A DNA stretch of 64,000 nucleotides from Fluviispira sanaruensis (GCF_004295685.1 NZ_AP019368.1:3177501-3241500); one strand, 5' to 3'; positions 26,542 through 36,531 are shown, counted from the stretch's first letter. Program-made: numbers and translations. Notes: generated by a model from the sequence alone, not told the origin.

Positions 26542-27626
26542 TCATTGCATAAATAGGTCTAAAATTTTCAAATGTCTTCTGAATGGCTGCTATTAAACTT
26601 TCGAGATTATTACTTTTGTATCTAAAACTCGCAAGCATTTTTTCATTTTCACCCGAAAAGCAATGAATATTTTCAGCTGACATTATTTTTGAGCTATAAA
26701 TTTCTTGAATCCCATCATCGTTGAATTGCACCTCGATTAATTTTTTATCTTTTGGCAATGGAATCATAAGAAATCCAGCTACTGTATTCTGTGTGTTTTC
26801 TTCACTCACGATATTTTCTTTTTTTAAGAGAATTCGCATCCAAATATCAAATAAATTTACCTTAAAAACATCGCGCATCACCCAAGGAATTTCTCCTCCA
26901 CCTATTCGCATACCGACTTCGAGAAAGATGGGTTCATCGGCAAAAAAAAGCTCCAAATGAAAAATATTGTTTTTTGCCTTTAAATGCTTCAAGCATGAAC
27001 TCGCAAATTCAATTATTTTATTTGATTCTTTATTATTATCTAAAGTATATGAAGCTAAAGAATTTCCTTCTTGATAGGATAAACAGGTGCCAATATATTT
27101 ACTGACTTTGGCAAATTTAACTTCACCCTCTTGAATATAACCATCCACATGCCCAATTGGCGCTGATATAAATTCTTCTACTTCATACTCTAAAAGATGC
27201 TCTTCAATTTTAGGATAGACATTTCCATTTTGGCACACGGATGCCAAATTTAGAGAGCTGTTCCTTCATTAAGTTTTTATCCCGCCAGAGGAGAACCTTC
27301 TCCAAATGATCGCCAGGAATATTAAAATAATCTCTTAATTGGGCTGCAACAATTAAGTCATATTCTGAAAAAGCAATTAACTCAGAAAAAATATATTCTT
27401 GTTTATTTATTGTATTTTTTATTAATAAATCTTCTATAAGATCTTTGCACGTATCAAAACTCAAATCAATTGCCAGGCGAAAATCAGTTGGCATATTGAT
27501 CTCAATTGATTTTTCATTGCCAATTAAAATGAGCATGTAAATATCATATTGATCTTCTGAAAAATGCTTTCTATAGTCAGAAAATTCATCATCCCAACGA
27601 TTTATGATCAGAATTTTTTTTTTCAT
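26498..27626 (-). pseudogene. ATP-grasp ligase gene broken by internal deletion and frameshift
   Basis: Two frames make up one gene. 27626-27210 encodes the pre-ATP-grasp part ending LMKEQLSKFGIRVPKW, then stops. 27247-26498, in another frame, begins near YPKIEEHLLEYEVEEFIS and contains the ATP-grasp C-lobe with FHLELFFADEPIFLEVGMRIGGGEIPW, which holds the metal-binding Glu and Arg. Next to the intact ATP-grasp gene beside it (77 residues between the VPDF and IEEYIDG anchors), only about 20 residues lie between the same anchors here. About 55 codons, including the ATP-binding Lys segment (fPxxxKP), are gone, and the frame is shifted. The product cannot be an active ligase. Start codon, length and order otherwise match a ~430-residue L-amino-acid ligase-like protein. 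Confidence 0.75.
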
Positions 27627-27637
27627 ATGCTCTACTT

Positions 27638-28867
27638 TTATAATTGATTCAGTTCATAAAATTGTTTCATCTCATGTTCAAGTTCAATAATATTCTCGCC
27701 ATAAAAGCGAGCTGTACAGATACGATCTCTAAAATCACCGTGTATCTGAGTGTCGTGGGCTACAGTCCAATGCATTTCTTTTAAATATTTCCAATCTATA
27801 CAGTCTAATTTCTGTTCAATTTTAGCAGTTAACTGATCCTGATTTCTTAATAAAAAGCAAATACCAGAAGCACCCTGCCACAATTGAGGTTTCTCAATAT
27901 CTTGCATTAATAATGAGTTGAGTGCGGATTTAAAAAAAGATGTTCCACGCGCTTCGGAAATCAGTTCAGGTAAATGATCCCCCGCAAGACGAGCCCCAAT
28001 TTCCATTAAAATGGGTTGTTTGCGCTTCTTACAAAAACTTAACTCTGCATGAAAAGGACCTTTGTCAATCCCCAATGCCAACACAACTTGTTTGGTATAC
28101 GCAATCATCTGATCGGCATTGTCGAGCTTGCTAAAGTCGCTCACAATATGACCTATTTCCACAAAGCCAGAAGCTCCGCCTAAAAGTTTCCTTGTGACGG
28201 ACCAAATATGAATTTCACCATTTAATGAATTTACGATTCCTTCAACACTAAATTCATCACCATCGATATATTCTTCAATTAGAAGTTCTTTTGAAACTGC
28301 GAGATCGAGATCATTGTCATTTGAATTTATTATTATTTTTATTTTTTCAGCTAATTCAGCACGGGAATAAACTTTATAAACATGCATGCTGCCTGACATA
28401 TTTACAGGCTTAATGATTGCTGGAAAAGGAAACTCACTTGGGATGTCCTGTTCTGTTTGCTCTGATTTTAAAAATATAAAATCTGGGACATCGACTTTAT
28501 TCTGCTTTAATCGCTCTCTCATTAAGTTTTTAAGTCGGCAGCATCTTGCATTTTCTACATCTAAGGAATTTAAACTCAAATCTTTAGCAACTTTTGCACA
28601 CACATCCACATAATATTCAAATCCAGGAATAACAGCTTCAAAGTTTATGCCCTTCTCAACAGAAATTTTTTGCACTTCCTGAAAAATATTATCGGCTGAC
28701 ATAGAATCACAATGAATTATTCCTGCAATTTTATTTTTAAATGAATCTGGAATATTTCTCTCACCTATTTCAGCCGAGGCAAGCCACACTTGATATCCTT
28801 CTTCAAGGGCTTGTTCAACAAGTTTAAGTCCTGACGATTGTGGTTCTACAATAATAATATTTCTCAT
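27638..28867 (-). CDS. ATP-grasp carboxylate-amine ligase
   Basis: An intact 409-residue ATP-grasp enzyme of the type that joins amino acids or similar acids and amines (BacD/L-amino-acid ligase, carnosine-synthase-like group). Order: N-terminal Rossmann-like lobe (IIIVEPQSSGLKLVEQA), CCRLKNLMRERLKQNKVDVPDF, the ATP-binding strand PFPAIIKPVNMSGSMHV, the adenine-contacting IEEYIDGDEFSVEG, and the metal-binding PILMEIGARLAGDHLPELI. The family acts through an acyl-phosphate intermediate; substrates are not predictable. It sits between an oxidase-like gene and a damaged second ATP-grasp, four bases downstream of the former, so all were one operon. A small-peptide natural product is inferred. Confidence 0.85.
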   Translation of the reverse strand: MRNIIIVEPQSSGLKLVEQALEEGYQVWLASAEIGERNIPDSFKNKIAGIIHCDSMSADNIFQEVQKISVEKGINFEAVIPGFEYYVDVCAKVAKDLSLNSLDVENARCCRLKNLMRERLKQNKVDVPDFIFLKSEQTEQDIPSEFPFPAIIKPVNMSGSMHVYKVYSRAELAEKIKIIINSNDNDLDLAVSKELLIEEYIDGDEFSVEGIVNSLNGEIHIWSVTRKLLGGASGFVEIGHIVSDFSKLDNADQMIAYTKQVVLALGIDKGPFHAELSFCKKRKQPILMEIGARLAGDHLPELISEARGTSFFKSALNSLLMQDIEKPQLWQGASGICFLLRNQDQLTAKIEQKLDCIDWKYLKEMHWTVAHDTQIHGDFRDRICTARFYGENIIELEHEMKQFYELNQL

Positions 28868-28871
28868 AACT

Positions 28872-29568
28872 TTATCTTTCTAAATTCGAACTGTTAATTC
28901 CAACCGAAAGAGCCAATTCATCAAAATACATGCCAATAAGTTTTATGCAGTTAACGATAGTATCTTTTGCTATTTGCGCATCTTCTTCGCTTTTAATCGC
29001 CCGTGAAACAATTTTATACATTAGTGCAGGATGATCTTCATTGATATCAGTATTTAAATGACTCTTAGCCCCTTTTGTCTTTTCTTTTCCGAGATTACTC
29101 ATAGCTTTATCTGTTATAAAACCATTGTAACTTTGTCCATAATACTCTAATACCCAATCCCCAAGCGATGGCGGGCAAAGCGCCATATTTTGAAACCTGT
29201 AAATTAAGGTAACCCATCAATAAATCCGTTGAAAAAAATGTCTTTGTCTTTAACGCTTCATCACGGGACAATCCCATTTCTTTTAGATCATGTAAAAAGA
29301 GATCATCATGACAAAACTCATCATAAAGATAATATGTAAAATCTTTCGTAAGAATGTTATCTTTATTAATACGCTTTCCAATTGCGTAATTATCAAGTTC
29401 ATTATTCATATTAATTCTATTGACACATTCAACCATATGCCTTCTATAGTATTCAGAATTGAATGTGTCTGCAGTATGAAAATCGTAGGTATACTTATTA
29501 TTTTTAAACAGAATAGAAAACTCATTTTCAAACAACTTCTTAGCTTCTTCAAAGGTAAAGTATTGCAT
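28872..29568 (-). pseudogene. Heme-oxygenase-like diiron oxidase gene with a frameshift
   Basis: The best start is ATG 29568 (AGAAGGG upstream). Frame 1 runs to 29107 and encodes an all-helical protein with DEFCHDDLFLHDLKEMG and LNLQVSKYGALPAIAW. The natural continuation, DWVLEYYGQSYNGF and on to the C-terminus at 28872, is in another frame. Removing one G from the run of four at 29159-29162 joins them as AIAW-DWVLEYYG into a ~230-residue protein. The Glu/His pattern suggests the heme-oxygenase-like diiron oxidase/oxygenase (HDO, CADD/UndA-like) superfamily, whose members tailor amino-acid-derived natural products. Broken as read; a one-base sequencing error is the alternative. Confidence 0.6.
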
Positions 29569-29800
29569 AAAACATCCCTTCTGCAATTGGTTTTTTCAGT
29601 TCAAGTTTTATGCCGTTCTCTTAAAGTTTGTCAATCACTTATCCTAATTTATTTTTACTATTTTATATTTAATCACAACTTTACAAAAAAGATATATGTT
29701 TGAATTACTTATAAAAAAATATTTCGAAACTAAAGTATAAGTGGATTTATGTATTTTATGATTTAATTTTTTTAATATTTCATTTTTAAAATTATAATAT

Positions 29801-30496
29801 TCAGCAAAGATCAAACAATAAAAAAGAACAATTTCCTTCTAACGCTTCGAGCAAAAGTTCTTTTTCATCACTCATGGCAAGACCATCTCCTTGTGCAAGT
29901 TGCTGCCCATTTACAGTTAAACTGCCAGAAGCAAGTTGGAGCCAAACATGGCGAGAGGGCATAATTGTAAATTTTAAATTGTCACTTCTTGCAAAAATGC
30001 CTCGGTAAAGTTTCACATCTTGTTTTATAGAAAGAGAATCCTCTTCTCCGTTTGGGGAAACTACGAGTTTTAATTTTTCTTTGCACGCAGAAAAATCTTT
30101 TTGCGCATAACTGGGCTCTTTGCCATTGATAGATGGCTCAATCCATATTTGCAATAAATGCAATAAATTTTCTTTGGAATGGTTGAATTCGGAATGCTGA
30201 ATACCTTTGCCCGCGCTCATAATCTGAACTTCACCCGGGCGAATCACCGAGCCTGTCCCCAGACTGTCTTTATGTTCAAGTGCGCCTTCAAGAACATAAG
30301 TGATAATTTCCATATTACGGTGCCCATGGGTTGGGAACCCTTGGGCTGGTTCCACAATATCTTCATTGATCACTTTTAAATTTCTAAAACCCATGTGCTC
30401 TTCATCATAATAGCTGCTAAAAGAAAAGGTGTGTTTGGCATGCAGCCAGCCGTGCTCAGCGCTGCCTCTGTCCTGACTTTTTCGCACACGCAGCAT
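29801..30496 (-). CDS. Pirin-family bicupin (YhaK-like)
   Basis: A 231-residue cupin-superfamily protein. The N-terminal cupin shows the metal-binding pattern of pirins: GFPTHGHRNMEIITYVLEG, then HKDSLG and GEVQIMSAGKGIQHSEFN, giving three His and a Glu. RGSAEHGWLHAKHTFSF at the N-terminus is a family hallmark. The C-terminal cupin is degenerate, as in YhaK. Relatives include quercetin dioxygenases and redox-sensing proteins; the in vivo role is not established. It starts nine bases after argF stops and so appears to be the last gene of the carAB-argF transcript, though no functional link is obvious. Confidence 0.88.
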   Translation of the reverse strand: MLRVRKSQDRGSAEHGWLHAKHTFSFSSYYDEEHMGFRNLKVINEDIVEPAQGFPTHGHRNMEIITYVLEGALEHKDSLGTGSVIRPGEVQIMSAGKGIQHSEFNHSKENLLHLLQIWIEPSINGKEPSYAQKDFSACKEKLKLVVSPNGEEDSLSIKQDVKLYRGIFARSDNLKFTIMPSRHVWLQLASGSLTVNGQQLAQGDGLAMSDEKELLLEALEGNCSFLLFDLC

Positions 30497-30505
30497 AGTT
30501 TGTTC

Positions 30506-31447
30506 CTAAGTGAGAGTTGCAAGCATAATGGCTTTTATAGTGTGCATTCTATTTTCCGCTTGATCAAACACCGCACTGTTTTTTGACTCAAAAACCTCTT
30601 CCGTAACTTCTAGACCTTTTACTGCTGGTAGGCAGTGCAAAAATAAAGTGGAATCTTTATCTGTAGCATGTATAAGTTGTTGGTTTATTTGATAGGGTTT
30701 TAAAATTTCTATTCGTTCTTTACAGTCAGGATTGTTTTCTTCACCCATTGAGATCCACACATCGGTATAGAGACAATCTGCATGTTTAACAGCACACTTT
30801 GGATCCGTTAAAAATTCTAATTTCGCCCCTGTTTCCTTAATTATTTTTTCGCATTGAATGATAATATCATCTGCTGGTCTCCGTGATTTTGGTGAACATA
30901 TGACAAAATGCATGCCCATTTTGCAAGCTATAATCATAAGTGAATGGGCAACATTATTGGCTGCATCGCCTAAGTAAACAAGTTTTTTTCCCTGCAAATC
31001 GCCAAATCTTTCTTGCAAAGTCATAATATCTGCAAATGCTTGGGTGGGATGATGATCATCCGTTAAGGCATTCCACACGGGAACTTGTGAATATTGGATT
31101 AAGTCATTTAGAGTATCCTGCTTAAAACCTCTAAACATAATTCCATCATACATCCTGCCAAGCACTCTTGCCGTATCTTTTGTGCTTTCTTTTTTGCCAA
31201 AGTGAATATCATTTTTATTTAAAAATTCAGGATGCGCTCCTTCATCAAACGCAGCAACGGTAAAAGCACTGCGCGTGCGCGTACTCGATTTTTCAAAAAT
31301 AAGAGCAATATTTTTATTTGCAAGTCGTTTGGGAAATATATTATTCATTTTTTCCATTTTAACTTTATGCGCTTGAGTCAAAATATATTTTATTTCATCG
31401 ACTGAATAATCTAATAATGTTGATAAAGAGCGGCCTGTTAATTTCAT
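30506..31447 (-). CDS. argF: Ornithine carbamoyltransferase
   Basis: Transfers the carbamoyl group from carbamoyl phosphate to ornithine, giving citrulline. The 313-residue protein has the carbamoyl-phosphate site FEKSSTRTRSAF, then HPTQAFADIMT, and the ornithine-side HCLPAVKG. VWNALTDDHHPTQ and FRGFKQDTLNDL separate it from aspartate carbamoyltransferase. It starts two bases after the carB stop, so the enzyme that makes carbamoyl phosphate and the one that uses it for arginine are co-expressed. AGGAG precedes the ATG. Whether it acts in synthesis or catabolism cannot be told from sequence, but the linkage to carAB favours biosynthesis. Confidence 0.95.
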   Translation of the reverse strand: MKLTGRSLSTLLDYSVDEIKYILTQAHKVKMEKMNNIFPKRLANKNIALIFEKSSTRTRSAFTVAAFDEGAHPEFLNKNDIHFGKKESTKDTARVLGRMYDGIMFRGFKQDTLNDLIQYSQVPVWNALTDDHHPTQAFADIMTLQERFGDLQGKKLVYLGDAANNVAHSLMIIACKMGMHFVICSPKSRRPADDIIIQCEKIIKETGAKLEFLTDPKCAVKHADCLYTDVWISMGEENNPDCKERIEILKPYQINQQLIHATDKDSTLFLHCLPAVKGLEVTEEVFESKNSAVFDQAENRMHTIKAIMLATLT

Positions 31448-31448
31448 A

Positions 31449-34400
31449 TTAACTCCTTTTAGCTAGAAAAAATGTGGCTTCTGCAAATGCTTCAACTGAG
31501 CGCAGAGTAGAAAGGACAGACACTTTATGCTGAATTGCGCATTTAGCAATTTCAGAGTGCACCTGTGTGTTCTCACATATTTTCCTATTTAAAGGAGCGA
31601 TGATCATTGCTATTTTTTGTGCTTTCATATTTTCTCTAATTTCATTTACTCCGTATTTATTTTCTGCAAAGGAAATAAACTCAAAGTTCTCAATATTTTT
31701 TCGATTAAAAATTTCTTTATAAAGTGCAAGATCTTTCTCCTCACCTAAGTAAAGAACAATCCCTTTGCTAGAAATATGTAAACCTGCAGATAAATAACCT
31801 TTATATAACATTTCAGCAAAACTGTTGGCGCTGGCCATCACTTCACCGATGGAGCGCATTTCTGGGCCCAGTATAGGAGTAAAATTCGGGAATTTTTGAA
31901 AGGGAAATACGGGAACCTTAAAACAAAATTTCTCTGCATGAGAATTATTAGAAATTAAATTTAACTCGTTTAATTTCTTTCCTAAACAAATATAAGCGGC
32001 AAATTTTGCCATGGGAATAGAAGTTGCTTTTGCCACAAAGGGCACAGAACGCGAGCTGCGTGGATTCACTTCAAGTACATAAATTTCATTCTGAAATAAA
32101 GCGTACTGAATGTTCATCAAACCAATCGTATTTAATTCTATGGCTAGATCTTTAGATATTGAATTAATTTTTTCAATATCTTTCTGACTTAAACTGTAGG
32201 GTGGAATGACACAGGAACTGTCACCGGAATGAATCCCAGCTTCTTCAATATGCTCCATAATTGCGGGAATAAAAATATCCTTTCCATCGCAGATTAAATC
32301 CACATCAAACTCAATTGCATTTTCTAAATATTTATCAATTAAAACTGGCTTAGTAGAGTCAATGTCAATTGCTGTTTTAAAGTAACTTAATAATTCTTTA
32401 TCATTAAAAACAACTGCCATTCCCCTGCCGCCTAAAACAAAGGAAGGGCGCACTAAAACGGGATATGCAATTCTACTTGCAATTATTAAGGCATCTTCAA
32501 TACAAGTTGCTGTACCAAAGGCAGGCGCTTTTATATTTAATTTATTTAATATATTGCCAAACAGTTTACGATCTTCTGCAAGTTCTATGGCAGAATAAGA
32601 TGTGCCTAATATTCTATAGCCTTTTTGCTCAATTTTTTTTGCTAATTTTAACGGACTTTGCCCACCAAATTGAATAAAAACTCCATAAGGATTTTCTTCT
32701 TGGAGAATATCGAGAACATCTTCTTCAACAAGTGGTTCCATATAAAGTTTATCTGATATATAAAAATCTGTACTCACAGTTTCGGGATTTGAATTGATTA
32801 AAATAGCTTCATAGCCTAATTCCTGCGCAGCTTTTACGGCATGCACACAGGAATAATCGAACTCAACCCCTTGACCGATTCTATTTGGTCCACTCCCCAG
32901 AATGACGACCTTTTTATTTTGCGAGATCCGATTGTCATTTTGCTCTTCATAAGTTTTAAAATAATAAGGAGTTTGTGCTTCAAATTCTCCTGCACAGGTG
33001 TCAACCATTTTAAATGTCGGTTTGATTGCATATTCTACTAATATTTTTTCTATTTCTTCTGTCGTATTTTCTGTTAATTTAGCAATCTGCCCATTGCTAA
33101 ACCCATTCTTTTTTGCTTGATGTAATTGAGATTTTTCTAAATTTTTTCCAACAGCTCTTAATTTAACTTCTTCCAGAATAAGATCTTTTAATTGATATAA
33201 AAACCACTTACCAACCCCAGTTAATTCATGAATTTTTTCAACAGAGAAGTCTAAATAAAAAGCATCTTTTATATATGAAAATAAGTTTGGAGTCGGTGTT
33301 TGTAATAATTTTTCAAGTTCCGTTTTTGAATATTTATTTTTTGAACCCTGCCAACCGTCGATATTTTTTTCAAGGGTTCTCCACGCTTTTTGAAAAGCAT
33401 CTTTGAATCCTCTGCCAAAAGCCAAACCTTCTCCCACAGATTTCATTTGAATACCTAGGGTATTGTCTTTTTCATTGTACTTTTCAAAATCCCATCGAGG
33501 TACTTTAACGACCACATAGTCGATTGTGGGTTCAAATGCTGCCGATGTGACTTTAGTAATTTCATTTTTAATTTCATCTAAAGTGAATCCGACTGCAAGC
33601 TTTGCTGATATTCTTGCAATGGGATAGCCTGTCGCTTTTGAAACCAAGGCGGAGCTTCGCGAAACTCTCGGGTTCATCTCGATCACAACCATTCTTCCAT
33701 TGAGTGGATTGATTGCAAACTGAATATTAGCTCCACCCGTTTCCATGCCTATTTTTTCAAAAATAATTTTAGAACATTCACGGAGCTTCTGATACTCTTT
33801 ATCCGTTAATGTCATACAGGGTGCAACAGTCACGGAATCGCCGGTGTGCACACCCATCGGATTTACATTTTCAATTCCACAAATAACGACAAAGTTACCT
33901 ACTCTGTCACGCATAACTTCGAGTTCATATTCTTTCCAACCTATGATCGATTCTTCAATAGAAATTTCAGCATGCTCACTGGCTGAAAAAGCCGCATCGA
34001 CGAGTTGCACAAATTCGTTTTCGTTATAAGCAATTCCGCCTCCTGTTCCCCCTAATGTAAATGAGGCGCGAATAATAAGTGGAAAAGAAAGTTCTTCAGC
34101 AAGTTTCGCGGCATCTTTCTTTGTTGAAACGAGATCTCCACGCGCAACATCAAAACCAAGAGAGGTCACTAAATTTTTAAATTCTCTCCGGTCTTCTGCT
34201 TTGTCTACAGTTGCAGCTTGCACACCAATTGTTTTTATACTGTATTTTTTAAGGTCACCTTTTTTATGCAAATCCATAAATAAATTGAGTGCAATTTGTC
34301 CACCCATTGTAGGTAAAAGAGCATCGGGTTTTTCTTTTTCTATTATTTTGCAGATAGAATCCCGCGTCAGCGGCTCTATATAAACTTTGTCTGCTGTTTC

Positions 34401-34574
34401 TTTATCAGTCATAATTGTCGCAGGGTTCGAATTAATAAGAACCACTTCATAACCTTCATCCCTGAGGGCAAGACAAGCTTGTGTGCCAGAATAATCGAAT
34501 TCACAACCTTGCCCTATTTGAATAGGACCTGAGCCAATAATAAGAATTTTTTTAATATCGTTAAATTTAGGCAT
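31449..34574 (-). CDS. carB: Carbamoyl-phosphate synthase large subunit
   Basis: The synthetase subunit that makes carbamoyl phosphate from bicarbonate, two ATP and ammonia delivered by CarA. It has 1041 residues, slightly shorter than usual (~1070). Two homologous ATP-grasp halves are evident: SGPIQIGQGCEFDYSGTQACLAL with SFTLGGTGGGIAYNE in the first, and SGPNRIGQGVEFDYSCVHAV with SFVLGGRGMAVVF in the second. Between them lies the oligomerisation domain, and the last ~130 residues are an MGS-like allosteric domain, which looks diverged (few of the usual phosphate-site residues). Its ATG overlaps the 3' end of carA by eight bases, and argF follows directly. Confidence 0.96.
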   Translation of the reverse strand: MPKFNDIKKILIIGSGPIQIGQGCEFDYSGTQACLALRDEGYEVVLINSNPATIMTDKETADKVYIEPLTRDSICKIIEKEKPDALLPTMGGQIALNLFMDLHKKGDLKKYSIKTIGVQAATVDKAEDRREFKNLVTSLGFDVARGDLVSTKKDAAKLAEELSFPLIIRASFTLGGTGGGIAYNENEFVQLVDAAFSASEHAEISIEESIIGWKEYELEVMRDRVGNFVVICGIENVNPMGVHTGDSVTVAPCMTLTDKEYQKLRECSKIIFEKIGMETGGANIQFAINPLNGRMVVIEMNPRVSRSSALVSKATGYPIARISAKLAVGFTLDEIKNEITKVTSAAFEPTIDYVVVKVPRWDFEKYNEKDNTLGIQMKSVGEGLAFGRGFKDAFQKAWRTLEKNIDGWQGSKNKYSKTELEKLLQTPTPNLFSYIKDAFYLDFSVEKIHELTGVGKWFLYQLKDLILEEVKLRAVGKNLEKSQLHQAKKNGFSNGQIAKLTENTTEEIEKILVEYAIKPTFKMVDTCAGEFEAQTPYYFKTYEEQNDNRISQNKKVVILGSGPNRIGQGVEFDYSCVHAVKAAQELGYEAILINSNPETVSTDFYISDKLYMEPLVEEDVLDILQEENPYGVFIQFGGQSPLKLAKKIEQKGYRILGTSYSAIELAEDRKLFGNILNKLNIKAPAFGTATCIEDALIIASRIAYPVLVRPSFVLGGRGMAVVFNDKELLSYFKTAIDIDSTKPVLIDKYLENAIEFDVDLICDGKDIFIPAIMEHIEEAGIHSGDSSCVIPPYSLSQKDIEKINSISKDLAIELNTIGLMNIQYALFQNEIYVLEVNPRSSRSVPFVAKATSIPMAKFAAYICLGKKLNELNLISNNSHAEKFCFKVPVFPFQKFPNFTPILGPEMRSIGEVMASANSFAEMLYKGYLSAGLHISSKGIVLYLGEEKDLALYKEIFNRKNIENFEFISFAENKYGVNEIRENMKAQKIAMIIAPLNRKICENTQVHSEIAKCAIQHKVSVLSTLRSVEAFAEATFFLAKRS

Positions 34575-35697
34575 TGATCACATCCTTCGTTTTATTCTTA
34601 TTTATATTCATTGCATGGATAAAATCTTGAAAAATATATTCTGCATCCCTGGGGCCTGGGTTTGCTTCAGGGTGAAATTGCACTGAAAATATCGGCAAAT
34701 GCTTATGCTGAATTCCAGCAAGAGTTCCATCATTTAAATGCACGTGCGATATAGAAAAGATTTCATTTATATCTTCTATATCTAAAATATAGTTATGATT
34801 TTGTGATGTGATTAAAACACGGGAATCATTTTTACCAAGAACTTTCACAGGGTGATTGGTTGCATGATGACCAAAATTCAATTTTTTTGTTTTGCCACCA
34901 AAAGCAAGACCTATCAATTGATGTCCTAAACAAATACCAAAACTGGGATAAAGCGGTAAAAGTTTTCTCATGACATTTAATATATTTGAATCTTTTGCAA
35001 GTTGCTCAGGATCTCCTGGTCCATTGCTAAAAAAAATGCCATCCGGTTGGATGGCATTGATATCTTCAACAGAACAATTATACGGAAATAAAACGGGATC
35101 ACAGTTCAATGCAACCAAGGAATCGAGAATTCCTTGCTTAATACCAAAGTCGAATACAGCAATTTTATACTTCTTATTTTTATTTGCCACATTCTTTATA
35201 GATTTAATATTATTATTGCTATATATTTTGACAAGATTTTTTTGACTCAGCACAGGCGATTTTTCTAATTTCACTTTGAGGGAATTTATATCGTGATCAA
35301 TATTTGAAATGATACCTTTAAGACATCCTTCATTTCTTATTTTTTGTGTCAGAAAACGAGTGTCAACTCCATAAAGAGCACATTTATTTTGTTTCTTTAA
35401 ATATTCATCTAAAGATAATTTTGCCCGATAATTATCCGGAATTTGTGAAATATCTTTGCAAATAAGAGCTTCTGCTTGCATTTGACTGGATTCTAAGTCT
35501 TCAAAATTAATTCCAGTGTTACCTATATGACTTGTGGTAAAAATGACTATTTGTCCCAAATAGGAAGGATCCGAAATGACTTCTTCATAACCTGTCATAG
35601 CTGTATTAAAAACAATTTCACCAATAACTTCACAAGCCGCCCCTAAACTTTGCCCGTGCACGACCGTACCGTCCTCCAATAGAAGAATCGCTTGCAT
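34567..35697 (-). CDS. carA: Carbamoyl-phosphate synthase small (glutaminase) subunit
   Basis: Provides ammonia to CarB by hydrolysing glutamine. It has 376 residues. The N-terminal CPSase_sm domain is typical (LEDGTVVHGQSLGA, FNTAMTGYEEVISDPSY, YGVDTRFLTQKIR), followed by a class I glutamine amidotransferase with nucleophile Cys in SFGICLGHQLIGLAFGG and the His-Glu pair in VQFHPEANPGP. It leads the carA-carB-argF-pirin operon. A sigma-70-like promoter lies between its start and the stop of the upstream VTT-domain gene. No ARG box or pyrimidine attenuator could be made out with confidence. Confidence 0.96.
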   Translation of the reverse strand: MQAILLLEDGTVVHGQSLGAACEVIGEIVFNTAMTGYEEVISDPSYLGQIVIFTTSHIGNTGINFEDLESSQMQAEALICKDISQIPDNYRAKLSLDEYLKKQNKCALYGVDTRFLTQKIRNEGCLKGIISNIDHDINSLKVKLEKSPVLSQKNLVKIYSNNNIKSIKNVANKNKKYKIAVFDFGIKQGILDSLVALNCDPVLFPYNCSVEDINAIQPDGIFFSNGPGDPEQLAKDSNILNVMRKLLPLYPSFGICLGHQLIGLAFGGKTKKLNFGHHATNHPVKVLGKNDSRVLITSQNHNYILDIEDINEIFSISHVHLNDGTLAGIQHKHLPIFSVQFHPEANPGPRDAEYIFQDFIHAMNINKNKTKDVINA

Positions 35698-35785
35698 ATT
35701 GACTCCAAATTTTCTGATTATTAATAAAGAGAAAGCCTTTTAGCTCAAGGGGATTGCAAATTCCAGCGAGCCAAAAATTGGAGTA

Positions 35786-35813
35786 TTCTTACATCAACTA
35801 TTTAAATAGTCAA
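35786..35813 (-). promoter_or_regulatory. Candidate promoter of carAB-argF
   Basis: On the minus strand, TTGACT (35813-35808) and TAAGAA (35791-35786) are separated by 16 bases. It begins just after the stop of the upstream gene and leaves a ~90-base leader before the carA ATG. Confidence 0.45.
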
Positions 35814-35814
35814 G

Positions 35815-36531
35815 TTATTCCTTTTTAAATTTTCTTTTAAACTGGATTATAAAATCGGATAGTATTTTTAAAAGTATAGGCAAGAGTGCTAAAACAATAA
35901 GTAACAAAAAGAAATTGGGTGAAACAATATTGTTTAAATTTTGTATCTCTTCAATCTTACTTCCTGCATAAACATAGGCAATCACGTGCGGTAAAGTTCC
36001 AATTTGCGTCACTAAATAAAACTGCCATGTTGGAATTTGCGTGATTCCCATTCCTGTGTTCACCACCACACCAGGTATAATTGCTGAAAAGCGAATGGAA
36101 AGAAGATATATCCAACCATCTTTTTCAAAACCTTTTACTATTTTATGGATCTTAGACTGCGTTTTCGCTTTAAAAAACTTATAAAAAAGAATGCGAGTTA
36201 AAAGAAATGAACACGTATAAGCTAAAGTTAATAAAAAAGTAAAAAGGATGACTCCTTTATAAAAGCCAAACAAAGCTCCTGCAAATAAAACGTATGCGGA
36301 CGCTGTAAAAGGAAGATAAAGAACGGTTAGAACAAAAAATGATAAACTAAATACGATTAAAACAGTTATTGGATTCTGCTCAAAAACAGATTTGAGAGTA
36401 GCAACACTCTGTTTGAATGATTCCATAATAAGCTCATTGAATTCATTATTTTGCCCACCAGTAGAATTTAAAAGATGGCTTAATGCAAAAAACATCAACA
36501 ATATAATTATAAAATAAATATTTTTTTTCAC
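35815..36531 (-). CDS. VTT/TVP38-TMEM64 (DedA-superfamily) membrane protein
   Basis: 238 residues, about six hydrophobic segments. The VTT core is visible: LYLPFTASAYVLFAGALFGFYKGVILF, then RFSAIIPGVVVNTGMGITQIP and FYLVTQIGTLPHVIAYVYAGSKI with the conserved Arg, Pro and Gly pattern. DedA-superfamily members are linked to lipid-carrier or phospholipid flipping and membrane homeostasis in other bacteria; the substrate here is not known. A long polar N-terminal loop (residues ~20-55) precedes the core. The gene lies upstream of carA on the same strand but carA has its own promoter candidate. Confidence 0.82.
   Translation of the reverse strand: MKKNIYFIIILLMFFALSHLLNSTGGQNNEFNELIMESFKQSVATLKSVFEQNPITVLIVFSLSFFVLTVLYLPFTASAYVLFAGALFGFYKGVILFTFLLTLAYTCSFLLTRILFYKFFKAKTQSKIHKIVKGFEKDGWIYLLSIRFSAIIPGVVVNTGMGITQIPTWQFYLVTQIGTLPHVIAYVYAGSKIEEIQNLNNIVSPNFFLLLIVLALLPILLKILSDFIIQFKRKFKKE

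Noticed and set aside
26498-27626. Two-subunit ATP-grasp enzyme made of two small genes
   Set aside because: The ATP-binding strand is missing from both pieces and the intact neighbour has all parts on one chain, so a deletion is the better reading.
30179-30586. Plus-strand ORFs over the pirin/argF region and similar shadows elsewhere
   Set aside because: They lie antisense to well-supported conserved genes and lack ribosome sites.
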